A stretch of DNA of 64,000 nt. It comes from Bryum argenteum. Taxonomy: Eukaryota; Streptophyta; Bryopsida; Bryales; Bryaceae. Both the position numbers and the translations under genes were made by a program. The stretch spans positions 17,419,001 through 17,483,000 of the forward strand of contig CM073321.1 of NCBI GenBank assembly GCA_037043015.1, read 5' to 3'. The notes beneath the pieces are model-generated. The model ran no database searches, was not told the origin of the DNA, and worked only from the letters and a program-made list of their open reading frames with translations. Shown here piece after piece: positions 12,057-22,311 of the stretch; within the stretch, counting starts at the first letter, position 1; each line of letters starts with the position of its first letter.

Positions 12057-12514
12057 GACTCCATCTCTCTCCAAATCGATCGAAAAAAATTCATTTTTGC
12101 CGCAAAATGACAAACCATGGCGGAAAATTGGAGTGCAAGGAGGAAGAAGAACATCATGTGCGTAGGCGGCTATGATCTTCGTTGATGTTACTCGATTTGA
12201 CACTCAAATCGTAGAAGATTTCAAATGACGGCGTTGCTTTAAATGCAATTAGGGTTGGCGACCACCTACCAACCTACTCGTAGGCACCCCGGCTACTACA
12301 AATAACCGTTGTTTTTCAAAATTGCGCATCTTCCCGAGCACATGCATACTATCATCCCAATGACTAAGATGACCGTGTTGACTATGGGTAGTCAAATTAA
12401 CCCTTCTTAGTGACCCGTTCTAGTCACACCGTGACTACCGTCGACCAAGAGTCATACTCTTAGTCAAGTGGTTCATCATCAATCATTTGGTTCATCATTT
12501 TCATGCAGTAATCG
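12057..12514. promoter_or_regulatory. divergent intergenic region with internal TGACTA/TAGTCA motif cluster
   Basis: The ATG codons of the two CACTA-1 genes face away from each other across about 460 bp. Positions 12350-12470 contain about eight TGACTA, GTGACT or TAGTCA motifs in both orientations, the same family as the subterminal repeats at both ends. An internal cluster at the shared promoter suggests self-regulation by the TNPA-like protein. It could instead mark an old nested CACTA end, since CTACTACAAATAACC at about 12287 is terminus-like. Confidence 0.45.
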
Positions 12515-12712
12515 ATGGACACACAATCGCGGAGGGAGCTGGCGGACTTGTCATTGTGGAAAGAGGAGGAAAAAGAGGCTGATGCACATGGACTCACTAG
12601 TTACTCATGTCCCTGCAAGCGATGCATGGGGGGGAGACGTATGCATCGGGAGACAATCCGGAAGCACCTGCGCTTGTACAAACGCGATCCCCAACTCACA
12701 AAATCTATACTG
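12515..12712 (+). CDS. Transpos_assoc N-terminal exon of the CACTA-1 transposase
   Basis: The start is ATG at 12515 (MDTQSRRELADLSLW). The exon carries SCPCKRCMGGRR followed by TIRKHLRLYKRDP, the CPC-x2-C plus basic HL helix pattern of the Transpos_assoc domain found at the N-terminus of plant TNP2-type CACTA transposases. The frame is open to a donor-like CTG|GTTAGT near 12713. It reads in the same direction as the TNP2 core 1 kb downstream, so it is probably exon 1 of that transcript. Confidence 0.65.
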
Positions 12713-12836
12713 GTTAGTGACCTATCGACCACCCTCTCTCAGTTTCGGCCTTTGCAATTTGTGATCAAAGATTCCCTTAATTTCTCCTTCAAAGAACATA
12801 GCGGAACTTAATGCAGACCAAGTGTTAACAATGTAG

Positions 12837-13430
12837 GAACAACGTCGGCCGCTTGTTCTTGCTGCAATTACAAACGCGCTGCAAGGGACTATTTCGGCAA
12901 AGATCCCTATAATAGGAAAGCTCGTTGATAGAACACCTACAGAATCTAACGCGTGCGCTTCAACGTCGACAAGATTACACGGACAATGGCATCCAGGTCC
13001 TATCCCAAAGTTGACGCAGTTTACATTTTTCGGCCGTACTTGGGAGATTAAAGTTTCAAAGTTCCCTTTCATGGGATGGGGTTTGTTTGCCATGCAGCCA
13101 GCAGCTGTAGGCGTTGAGTTGCTGCCGTTTGTGGGCACTCTCTACTCGCGATCTGAGTATCGTTCACTATGTACTTCCAATCCGCGATTCAAACGATACG
13201 TCTTGCAACTGCAGAATAATGTCTATCAGGATGGTGATGTACTAAATGGAAATGTTGCGCGCTTCATCAATAGTAGTAAAGGACGACACGAAATAGGGAA
13301 TTGCATCTGGGAGTACATTGATTTACCTAGACCATGGTGTAAACACGAATGGGGGTACACAATGACCGTCGCAACCCGAGACATTGCAGTTGGAGATGAT
13401 TTGTATACTTTCTATCATGTGAATCAATAA
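12837..13430 (+). CDS. SET-domain (putative lysine methyltransferase) ORF inside CACTA-1
   Basis: An open frame of 197 codons plus stop. Residues from about 58 onward show SET-domain order: a GWGLFA glycine-loop motif, an LPFVGTLYS strand, NVARFINSSK in the place of the canonical RFINHSC, and DIAVGDDLYTFYHV in the place of the GEEL...Y motif with the likely catalytic Tyr. The His and Cys of NHSC are replaced by Ser and Lys, and no pre-SET or post-SET cysteines are seen. A TAG at 12834-12836 interrupts a frame that is otherwise open upstream, so the 5' end may be spliced or damaged. The first internal Met is at 13011. It lies between the Transpos_assoc exon and the TNP2 core, same strand, with its own TAA. 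It could be a captured host gene, an exon of the transposase transcript, or an element-borne gene. Its substrate is unknown. Confidence 0.65.
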   Translation, partial: EQRRPLVLAAITNALQGTISAKIPIIGKLVDRTPTESNACASTSTRLHGQWHPGPIPKLTQFTFFGRTWEIKVSKFPFMGWGLFAMQPAAVGVELLPFVGTLYSRSEYRSLCTSNPRFKRYVLQLQNNVYQDGDVLNGNVARFINSSKGRHEIGNCIWEYIDLPRPWCKHEWGYTMTVATRDIAVGDDLYTFYHVNQ

Positions 13431-13711
13431 AGGAATACGATTTGCAAACTTGATTTTGAATGATACTAACAGATGCACAGACTTCCTGCCACTCACATTC
13501 TTAATTTTTTTTCTATATGTCTCTTGCATGTGGACTATTAGCAGAATACTAATTTCATGTTTGATCTCATGCTCGTGTGTCATTGTAGAGGGTACAAGTG
13601 GACTCTCCAACACGTTCTCGGCCTCTTTGTCACAAACCCTCGGGACCAAACAAAACCAATCCGGTCACCGCTCCACCAATGAGAGCGAAATCGTCACAAA
13701 GTGTGTGACGA

Positions 13712-16106
13712 CAGATTGATGTTCACCGAATGATTGTTGAATGCTTAGGCCGATATGACAATGACGACGTAGTTCTGCATGATGAGGAAACGTCCCCATC
13801 ACATTCAGAGTTACCTGCAAGTGAACTGGAGGGAGACATGAACTACCCACAAGCAAACATGAACATGGATGGCGAGGGAGAAGTAGAAGACATGACAAAT
13901 TTGTTTGAGCAGTCAACAAAGCCGTTGTTTGAAGGATCTCGGCACAGTACATTGGTAGCCACCCTCCTTATACAGAACTGCTTTACAGTGTTTGGTGTGA
14001 CAAACAGCTTTAGAAATGAGATGTGGAAGTTGTTGAGGGAGCTCTTGCCATGTCCTAACTCTCTACCAACATCCCAATACCTAGCTATGAAATACATTCA
14101 ACGAATGGGAGTGAGCTATGTGTCCATTCACGCATGCCAAAACGGGTGTTGCCTATTCAGGAAGGAATTGCAAGATGCAAAAGTCTGTCCTAAATGCAAC
14201 ACTTCGAGGTATGTGCACAATTCTTCCACTCGCCCGGTGAAGGTGCTCCGCCACTTTCCGCTTATTCCTCGGTTGTTACGAATGTTTCGCTGCAAACGTC
14301 TAGCTGAGCTAAACAAATGGCATGCAACAAGGGAGAAAACTGATGAGAAAGTGGAGTGCGTACCGGACTCGAAGGCATGGAAACACATAAACAAGTTGTA
14401 CCCAGAGTTTGCATCATCAGAACGCAACATTCAATTTGGTTTGGCATTAGACGGTGTTAATCCCTTCTCGAACCAATCGTTGAGTCACTCTACGTGGCCC
14501 ATACTACTGTTCAACTACAACCTCCCCCCCTGGCTTGTTACAAAGCAATTCTTCATCATGCTAGCCTTGTTAATTCCTGGCAAAGAAAGTGTGACATCTG
14601 AAAATATAGACGTCTACATGGCCCCACTAATAGAGGAGTTGCAAATACTATGGGGTGGTTTGATGCCGTAGATGTCTCTGCTTCTGAGAATAGAAGGCAC
14701 TTTCGTATGTTTGGAATGTTAATATGGTGTATACATGATTTTCCTGCATATGGCTTAGCCTCAGGGCAAGTAACAAAAGGTTACAGGGGCTGCCCAGAAT
14801 GTGGACCACACGTCACTACAAGGAGATCAGCCGCCCTCGGGAAAAACATCTATTTAGGTCATCGGAGGTTTTTGAGATTGAACCATCCATATTGGCGAAT
14901 GAAACGAGCATTCGATGGCCACGAAGAACAACGTCCCCCCCCCCCACGAAACTTGTCAGGGCGGGATATTATGCGATTTGCACTTCAACGACGCAGATGG
15001 CAACCTCAGTCGTCTCCAACAACGAATGACGGTGAAATTGATCCAGTCCATGATACAGGGGTGAAGCGCTTGTCGGCCTTGTATGGCCTTCCATACTGGA
15101 AGGTACATACTTTATCTCCGTACATTACATTCCTATGCATGGGGGTACACATTGTGATGGTGTTAACGTTTCTACTAATGATCACTAATTCTGTCCCTCC
15201 GCTTCTGCAGTTCCTGATGATTCGGCATGTTTTAGATGTCATGCACTGTGAAAAAAACCTATGCGAGAACATATTGAAAACAATATGGGGATTGAAGGAC
15301 TCGCTGAAAGTCCGTCTGGATCTAACAGAGGTGAACATACGCCCAGAATTGCATCCGATACCTGGAAAGAAGCCGGGGTCTCTTGCTCTACTGTCATATG
15401 TTCTTTCGAAGAAGGAAAAAGAAATATTCGTAGGAATACTCCGGGGTTTGAAAACGCCCACCAACTACGTCGGGCATCTAGCAAAGAGGATAACTACAGA
15501 TGGTGACTTGAAGGGGTTGAAATCCCACGACTACCATGTATTGATGCAGCAAATTTTACCCCTTTGCATCGGGACGTTGCTGCGGAAGGACGTGCGTGTA
15601 GCCATTCTAAGAATATGTCGGGTATTTCATCAATTGTGTATGAAGGCTATCGATCCAACAAGTATAAAGGGGTTGCTAGAGGAGACGTCTATAGCAATGT
15701 GCTTGCTTGAGAAGGTTTTCCCCCTTCATTCTTTGATGTCATGTCCCACCTTCCAATTCACCTTGTTCAACAATTGGATATTTGTGGACCAGTACACACA
15801 CGATGGATGTACCCAGTGGAGAGGTATCTCAAAATTTTAAAAGGCTATGTTCGACAACGTAACCGCTCGGAGGGATCGATGGCAGCGGGGTACGTGATGG
15901 ACGAAACTCTTGGCTTCTGCACCGAATACATGCAGGACTGCACCTTAACGCAACGTCGGATTTGGGATGATATGGAAGACCCAAGAATGTACGATGAGAT
16001 ACTGGAAGGCAACGGCCGCCGCAGGATATTAACAGATGAGCTGCGTCAATGGATTCACGAATTCGTCCTAAACAACGCCGATATACTAGAAATCTACAAA
16101 GAGTAA
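13712..16106 (+). pseudogene. TNP2-type CACTA transposase core plus DUF4218 (frameshifted)
   Basis: The exon probably opens after ACGACAG near 13711. The TNP2 domain includes a Cys-rich stretch (ACQNGCCLF, VCPKCNTSRY), the first catalytic Asp in LALDGVNPF (about 14450), the second in CIHDFPAYG (about 14740), then RGCPECG and MHCEKNLCENI. The DUF4218 region follows: MSHLPIHLVQQL, GPVHTRWMYPVERYL and EGSMAAGY. Two single-base frame changes are visible, near 14650 and at a C-run near 15722. The locus ends at AAAGA|GTAAGC near 16106, a good donor. In this family the protein cuts and joins transposon ends in the nucleus. With the frameshifts as written it would not be full length, but one of them is a homopolymer change that could be sequence error. 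Confidence 0.75.
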
Positions 16107-16198
16107 GCAATGAACATCCCACCTTTTGTTGCGTGATACGCACCGCTGCTTTTGCATAAGTCATGTCCTAATTAACCCGATTCATGCTTGCAATGTAG

Positions 16199-17040
16199 GC
16201 AATATACCACAACAATGGCCGCCAAAGAACGTGCAAGGGGAGAGTGGCGAAGACGGAACCGTCGCCAGAATTCCAAGGTCCCGGATTATTTGCAAGCGCA
16301 AGCGTTTCACAAATGGTTTGTTGCAGAAATTAAGTGCAATTTGGAGAGAGGACATGACACACCAGAGGATGTCAAAGCTTTGGTTTTCCCTCCGTCGTTG
16401 GAGGCAAGGTCATATCGATCCATGTACGCTTACGGGAATCATATTCGTGTCCACATAGCAGAAGCTGATCTACTCACATGTGACAGTGGTGTCTCAGCAA
16501 CATTCTCACAAGACTGTCCGGCAAGTTTGCAAGATCGAAACATCAGAAATGCAAACTTGGAGTACATTGGATGGGTGGAGGAGATCATAGCAGTCAACTT
16601 TGGGAGGTACGAACTTGTTGTACTGTATTGTAATTGGATAAAGGCAAATACATCTGGTGCCCGAGCGACAGTGAAGCGCGACGAGTACGGATTCACGCTT
16701 ATCGAGTTCGGGAGATTGATCCCGTTCTGGGCTGACTCATTTGCATTTCCCCGACATGTTCAACAGATCTATACCGTCGACGTAGTTGATAATCCAGGAT
16801 GGAAGATCGTGCTCAAGAATACCACGCAGCAGTTTCGAGTTGCCTCAAGCAATCGATGATCTCCCGAGCTACAATGTCTTCAAATGCAATGTGTTGACGC
16901 ACATCCAGGCCTACTACCAAATATACATGTGGATGATGTTACACAAAGCGCTCCAAAGATTTCAAGGGTGTCGGATGATGAGTACGAATGAAGTGAATAT
17001 GGAGATGCACATTCAGGATTCAGAAGACCCTGACATTTGA
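16199..17040 (+). CDS. DUF4216-type C-terminal exon(s) of the CACTA-1 transposase
   Basis: An acceptor-like TGCAATGTAG precedes the exon. The frame to 16859 has an Arg-rich start, then YLQAQAFHKWFVAEI, ARSYRSMYAYGNHIRV and the DUF4216 core: NLEYIGWVEEIIAVNFG, VVLYCNWIKA, DEYGFTLIEFGRL and PGWKIVLKN. This domain commonly follows TNP2 in plant CACTA transposases. The frame ends after FRVASSNR, and similar coding appears to continue in other frames to about 17040, so the true 3' end is uncertain. Confidence 0.65.
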
Positions 17041-18085
17041 AACTACATACACCATAGCAAGAACTACCGCTATCTGGCCTCGTTGCAAGTGATTGTACTT
17101 CCTACCTTCGCTTGTTAGTATTGGTTTTCGAAAAGTTACATTACTCTCCCTGGCCTTTGGCGCTCTTTATGTTTTTGATGTTAGAATCTTGTTTCATTGG
17201 ATGCAGTATAGTTACAATTGTCCAAACATTGTATGAGCATGTTTGTCCCTCGTGTATTTCACTAAGGCATGAGCTGTACCTGTACAAATCAGTGATCATG
17301 AATGCTGAAACTTGTCACAAATTGCCGCCAGGATTCACGCTAAACCGCCCATGCATGATGTGCACCAAATTTTGCCTAAGTGGGCCATTTGACAAAGTCG
17401 TTTTTATGATCCAAACTCCTTTGAACTTATATGATTGAGAAGGTGTATGGAGTCACCATACTCAGATTTTTCTTAACCTATCAACTTTATCACGGATCAT
17501 AAAGATCATAAACTTTGATGCTAATAATTACCTCCAACCTCAGAAGGGGAATTGGCTGTCTCATTAATTTTTAATTTTTCAATTAACTGGCTATGAATGT
17601 ACCATGAATCTATTATGAGAAGTCAATGAATTGATGATCATGTTGTTCCACCTTGGATTAAATATGTACTTATAGTAACCATTTGCATAAGCAATATGAT
17701 TTCAGAAGATAGTCTTTAATTAGTACTTGTAACTATCTCCTTGCCGGTATTCACATTAATTTACATCTGAAATCTTAGATCTAACAAAGATACAACTTTT
17801 TGTGATTTTGATATTCTAGATAGTTACTTGCAAATAAAATTTGTACAATGACGAATAAAATAATTATGCAAAGAGACCAGGATTTGGGCTTAACCGAAGC
17901 CAAACCTCAAACCTCAAACTCACTCAAAGATTATGGAGAGCATCCGAAAAATCCCGGATTTTTTTGTAGTAATGTCTTATGATCACGTGCGATCATATTT
18001 CGAGAGGAGGATGCGTCGAAGGAGATGACGTCCGTCGGGAACACACACCAAATTCTGTTCCCCGAAAGTTCCCATCGAGGTGCCG
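17041..18085. other. CACTA-1 3' non-coding region, nothing recognised
   Basis: AT-rich and with no convincing gene; the 108-codon ORF at 17112-17438 has no recognised features. A sequence resembling a CACTA terminus (GGATTTTTTTGTAGTAATG) lies near 17955-17973 without a clear partner. Confidence 0.4.
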
Positions 18086-18185
18086 CTATTTGTTGACTAC
18101 ACATATGACTAAGCCTTGACTATGGACAATTTGACTACAATTTTTGACTCGTTTTTAAAAATTTGACTAGGCAGTCAAGTGCCCC
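18086..18185. repeat. CACTA-1 right subterminal repeat region
   Basis: Five or more copies of TTGACTA/ATGACTA/TTTGACT in about 100 bp next to the right terminus, matching the left and internal clusters. Confidence 0.7.
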
Positions 18186-18215
18186 CAGTTAAATAATCGT
18201 GGTTTTGTACTAGTG
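18186..18215 (-). repeat. CACTA-1 right terminal inverted repeat
   Basis: Read on the minus strand it starts CACTAGTACAAAACCACG. It is followed on the plus strand by the duplicated TAC at 18216-18218. Confidence 0.75.
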
Positions 18216-18218
18216 TAC
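18216..18218. repeat. CACTA-1 target site duplication (right), TAC
   Basis: Identical to 6873-6875 and directly adjacent to the element end. Confidence 0.75.
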
Positions 18219-18457
18219 CCACCGATTCTATTCGTGGGTAAAGTAAAAATAAGAAAGAAGAAGACGACTGAAATGCCCCTCCTTCCGCAGCACAACCAAT
18301 GTTGCCGAAGTCAACGCTCGGCCTTTTTGGCTACTCCCTGCTGTCCCTGTTAGACCGAGCATAGCTCGGCCTCCCTCGTTATCCACTGCCATCCCAAACC
18401 TGCTACCTCTAGCGGATGAGCTTGTAAAGCACTCCATCCTCGTTACGCAGGCTAACA
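18219..18457 (+). repeat. gypsy-A 5' LTR, right part
   Basis: The continuation of the LTR that starts at 6314. It ends GGCTAACA, three bases before a primer-binding site, which fixes it as the U5 end of a 5' LTR. Confidence 0.55.
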
Positions 18458-18460
18458 TTT

Positions 18461-18479
18461 TGGCGACCATGCTGGGGAC
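18461..18479 (+). other. gypsy-A primer-binding site
   Basis: TGGCGACCATGCTGGGGAC directly follows the LTR. It begins with TGG, as expected for complementarity to a tRNA CCA end, and resembles TGGCGAC...TGGGGAC sites of plant gypsy elements. The tRNA was not assigned. Confidence 0.6.
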
Positions 18480-18532
18480 GGAGAGTTGAGTCATCCAGCA
18501 AAACAGGAAACAAAAACGTCAAACACGACACA

Positions 18533-19506
18533 ATGCCTCCACGAAAAGCAACAGAAAGAACCGCGGAACCTGAGGAGGTTATACCCCAAGAAGACCAAGA
18601 TACCACGAGAGAACTTCTCCAATGGATGAAACAACAAATGACAGATTTGGTGGCAAAAAACGACGCCACCAATGCCAAGATCGAAATATTAAACTCACAC
18701 TATCTCCAAGCGGTAGGAGCATCAACGACTGTTCCGCCCATCGTTACCATGGCCGGACCATCACAGCTACCACCGATTGATCCAAACATAGCCGCTTCTA
18801 TGGCATCAAGGAAAGGGATCGGCTCATCAAGCTACCAAAGATACCTTACCCAATCTTTGATGACTCCGGAGATCCTGATTGGCACATACGCAGGTTTAAA
18901 GTAATAGCTCAAACCAACGGTGTTACCAGCACCGAAGACCTACAGAACATCTTCGGAACCACCCTTCAGGGCAACCACATCAACTGGTACATTGATTTCG
19001 AAGCCGAACATTTGTTGCCGACATGGGAAGAAATGGAGCGTAGCTTTTTGCAGAAGTTCCGAAAGTTAAAAACAAGCTCGGAAATACTCCGAGCTTTAGG
19101 CAATATACAGCAAGAAAGAAACGAACTTGTCGACAAGTTTTACGACAGATTCAAACAACTGGCCGACAAACTCAGTCAACGGCCTGAAGAAGACTACCTA
19201 TGTGAATGGTTCAAAAAGGGCTTGCTACCGTGGATACAACAGGGCATTATCATCCGCGGTGTAAAAACGTTGCAGGAGATACTCACAGCCGCCAATGACA
19301 TTAGCAGGGAATTCGGCGTCATAGACAGAAACGACAACCGTTGCTTCCGCTACCAAGAGTGCCTATTAGGGGGACAGCGGCACCATGCACTACTTGCGGC
19401 AAACTACATGCGGGGCGTTCTTTGGTTTTCCAATACACCGCAAGAACGGAAGATACTCGGACCACGCGAACAAAGGCATCCATGTACCCGGAGGAAGTCG
19501 ATGTAG
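18533..19506 (+). pseudogene. gypsy-A gag
   Basis: The start is ATG at 18533 (MPPRKATERTAEPEE). A frame change near 18890 leads to DWHIRRFKVIAQTNGV and then the retrotransposon gag core: LQGNHINWYIDFE, WEEMERSFLQKFRK, ERNELVDKFYDRFKQL. Cys/His-rich sequence follows from about 19390 in other frames (CTTCGKLHAG; CGYPHHRRGQC) and may be decayed zinc knuckles. In the living element Gag would form the particle. Several breaks make this non-functional. Confidence 0.65.
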
Positions 19507-19704
19507 ACGCTGCTTTCAACCAAACAAACGATGGTCATTGGGAATGCGGATACCCACACCACCGACGAGGCCAATGCCCCGTGTTAAGACAAATAAACCA
19601 ACACCCGTGCTACCACGGACACCAAGGCACATCCCGGCAGCACCGAAGCTACTGCCGGCAACAGAAGGGGGGGAGTTACACTTACCGAAGTCCACGGCAC
19701 CAAC

Positions 19705-20969
19705 GTGGCTACCATAAGTACAGCCGCGGTAACCACAAGATCTAAGGCTACCTTAGATAAAACCGATAAACATGTCATAGAACATCGCAAGCCTTTTGCG
19801 GAACAGCATTGGGAAAGATTGAACAAACTGCGAACTCAAATTCAAAACGACCTGGATACAGCGGTGGTCCCAGAACTGCAACAAGTATTAGAAAAAACCG
19901 ATGTGCGCATTACATTAGCCGATCTGTTGAAGATTAGCCCAGAATTGCAGACATACCTGCAAAATATGCACACTATCCCAACAAAAGGCACGACAACCGT
20001 GGAGATTAATGCGACAACCATAGACACCGATGCCGCCGTCATACATGTCCGATTAGGACAACACCAACTGGCCAATGTATTAGTTGATGGAGGCTCCGGA
20101 GTCAACGTTAGCAGCGATCTCCTAAGACAACAGTTGGGACTACCACACCCTACAACAGCACAGTTCGTTTTGAGAATGGCGAATGATGCCCCTACCCCCA
20201 TTGGGAATACTTTCCACCGTGGCCATCACAACTCACGGTATCTCTACACCGGCAACCTTCGTCGTGATCGACATGCCAGACAGCAGCAATTTCCCTATGA
20301 TTTTGGGCCGACCTTGGTTAAGAGACATGAATGCAATTCATGACTGGGCCAGAAATCAGATCAGAATTCGAAGATACGGGAAAACAATGATCATTCCCGT
20401 GGACAGCTGCATCACTCGAGAAAAAGTCAAACAGATCAGGAATCAGGCCGGCACGGCCTGGGGGAAAGGTCTCACGCACGAGCAAGAAGCCCTGGTGTTC
20501 CACGCCGACCTCAATCTGATTCCGCTGGCGGAGATTCACTTGGCCAGCGTGGTTTCGAGGAGGAGGATACCTCGATATCCCACCCAGGTTCACCACCGAG
20601 GTTTCCAAAACAGTCATAATTGATAAAACTCCGGCAGCCGAAGCTTTAAGTAAACAAGTAGTCACTGGGTGGACACATGGCTCCACAGAGCAAGTACAAT
20701 TGGTCAACCTCGGCACCGAAAACGAACCAAAGAATGTCAAGATCAACGCCGACGCACCGCCTGAAATCAAACAAGCAACAATAGCTCTCTTCAAAGAATA
20801 CCATGATATCTTTGCCTGGACGCATGAAGACTTAAAGGGGATACCGAGGACTATAGCCGAACACACTATAGATCTGATACCGAATGCTCACCCGGTACAA
20901 CAACGCCGGTACCGCATGAATCCAAACTATGCTGTCAGAGTCAAAGCAGAGCTCGACAAGCTGCTCTCT
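19705..20969 (+). pseudogene. gypsy-A pol, truncated in reverse transcriptase
   Basis: The protease is visible as LANVLVDGGSGVNV with the catalytic Asp, and further along as MILGRPWLRDM after a frame change near 20180. The region before RT has FKEYHDIFAWTHEDLKGIP, and the N-terminus of RT (RRYRMNPNYAVRVKAELDKL) stops at 20969, where the LTR of element B starts. The rest of RT, RNase H and integrase is absent from the window. The DIFAW...GIP wording is typical of Tat/Athila-like gypsy elements. Confidence 0.7.
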
Positions 20970-22259
20970 TGTCGCGCACCTCTCCTTGAGGAGTGCCCGC
21001 AACACCAAGGGCCCAAGGGGGACACCGGAGTGACGCCCGGGCCTTGGGGTGCCAAGGTGAAGGGAACCTAAGTGGGCCTAGTGTGGGAGAGGACCCCGGG
21101 CGTTGGAGACGCCTCTCACCCACGGAGACTAGGAGCCACGACGGAATGGACATGAGATTATGGAAGCTCATGTTGCCACGATTCCGGGATGCTAAGGAGC
21201 ACCTCATTTGGAGGTGTGAGCTAAAAGTTATGGGAGTTGGAAGATTGTGGGACTAAAGTGAGTGCTGTCCAGGGACAGTGCTGGACTGGGAAGCTGGCCC
21301 GGGACTCCCGAATCTTCAGAGGGGCATAACTCCCTCAATACTTGTCGGAATGAGGCAAGTAAGGTGTCTATCGGCATCTGCTTGACGAGTAGATGTCGAT
21401 AGAGTGGTCGCTCGTCGCGTTTGGATGCGGGACGAGGTAGATACGAGCCCTGGAAGGTTCGGGAAGTCTCCCGGGGCCTTCCAGCGGCTAAGGCATTGGG
21501 AGATTGGGTGGTCTTCCAAAACTAAGAGGTGTGAGGGTCCAGCCCTTCACCTAGGACCAGGGGCTGCCGAATCCCACAGAGTATACTATGGGGAGGGCTG
21601 GTCTCCTCCCCACTCCCATGGTGCCTTGGTGGTGACCAAGGTGGGAGTCCCGAGTGGTGTGGCTAGTGTTGGGGCCTCACCATGGGGACTCCCAAGCCAA
21701 GGTGAGTCCCAATGGGTGGAGCTAGTGTTGGGGCTCCACCATGGGGACTCAAAGTGCAAAATGAGGCACGGTGGGTGGAGCTAGTGTTGGGGCTTCACCA
21801 CGGTGGCTCATAAGGACAAGGTGAGTCCCGGGGGAGCTAGTGTTGGGGCTTCACCACGGGGACTCATATAGGCAAAATGAGGACCATGAGTGCTACCGAT
21901 GTGGGGTGGTGTCTCACCGCCGGCGTTGTGATTACTTGGTGGCCTTGGGGTCACCATGGTGGTCATGGGCGGTGGTGAGGAGACACCACCAAGTGCGGTT
22001 AGGCCGCGTGGTATGGGAGTGCCACCAAGTTGGGCCTTGGACATAAGTGGAAGTCCGCACCTAACCATTGGCTACCTACGAAGGGGTTGAGTCCCGGTTG
22101 CATGAGTAGGAGGGATTGATAACCAAGCGGTGAGCTTGGTGGTTGGTATGGAGAGCTAACTTTGTGCATGTGGGGGATGTGCGAGTTAGCGCTCGTGACA
22201 CTTGCTAGAGTTGGGAAAATGTTGGTGTAAGCTAAGGTGAGCTAGCAAGGGTTGCGACA
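20970..22259 (+). repeat. Element B 5' LTR
   Basis: 1290 bp, TGTCG...CGACA, nearly identical to 27734-29026. It contains several degenerate repeats of GGAGCTAGTGTTGGGGCT...CACCA...GGGACTC between about 21660 and 21870. Confidence 0.92.
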
Positions 22260-22261
22260 CT

Positions 22262-22279
22262 TGGTATCGTGAGCGGGCT
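22262..22279 (+). other. Element B primer-binding site (initiator-Met-like)
   Basis: TGGTATCGTGAGCGGGCT, two bases after the LTR. It matches the common plant TGGTATCAGAGC site except for a short internal difference. Confidence 0.7.
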
Positions 22280-22311
22280 TTTAGTACCCAAGTGCAAAGT
22301 TGTGAGGAGCA

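Larger units (their letters stand above)
6876..18215 (+). mobile_element. CACTA-1: complete 11.34-kb CACTA (En/Spm) transposon
   Basis: The left end is CACTAGTACAAATCC and the right end, read inward on the minus strand, is CACTAGTACAAAACC. About 25 of the first 30 bases agree. TAC flanks both sides. Both ends are followed by clusters of TTGACTA/TAGTCAA motifs, the usual subterminal transposase-binding repeats. The interior holds a TNPA-like gene on the minus strand and, divergently, a Transpos_assoc/TNP2/DUF4218/DUF4216 locus on the plus strand with a SET-domain ORF inside. The gene set is that of an autonomous element, but frameshifts break the transposase frame. It is nested in the 5' LTR of gypsy-A, hence younger than gypsy-A. 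Confidence 0.8.

Noticed and set aside
11167-12058. Plus-strand Ser/Pro/Leu-rich ORFs (11167-11931, 11711-12058)
   Set aside because: They mirror the acidic/basic low-complexity N-terminus of the minus-strand TNPA-like gene; no plus-strand domain is visible.
17112-17438. 108-codon plus-strand ORF after the DUF4216 exon
   Set aside because: No domain, no codon pattern and no splice support; it lies in the 3' non-coding part of CACTA-1.
12286-17973. A second CACTA nested inside CACTA-1
   Set aside because: CTACTACAAATAACC at 12287 and GTAGTAATG near 17973 look like termini, but they lack matching bases after the first ten and no 3-bp duplication was found. Kept only as an alternative.
21404-22068. 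Gly/Trp-rich and Pro-rich ORFs within the element B LTRs
   Set aside because: They repeat in both LTRs and run through direct repeats of the LTR with no domain; chance frames in GC-rich DNA.
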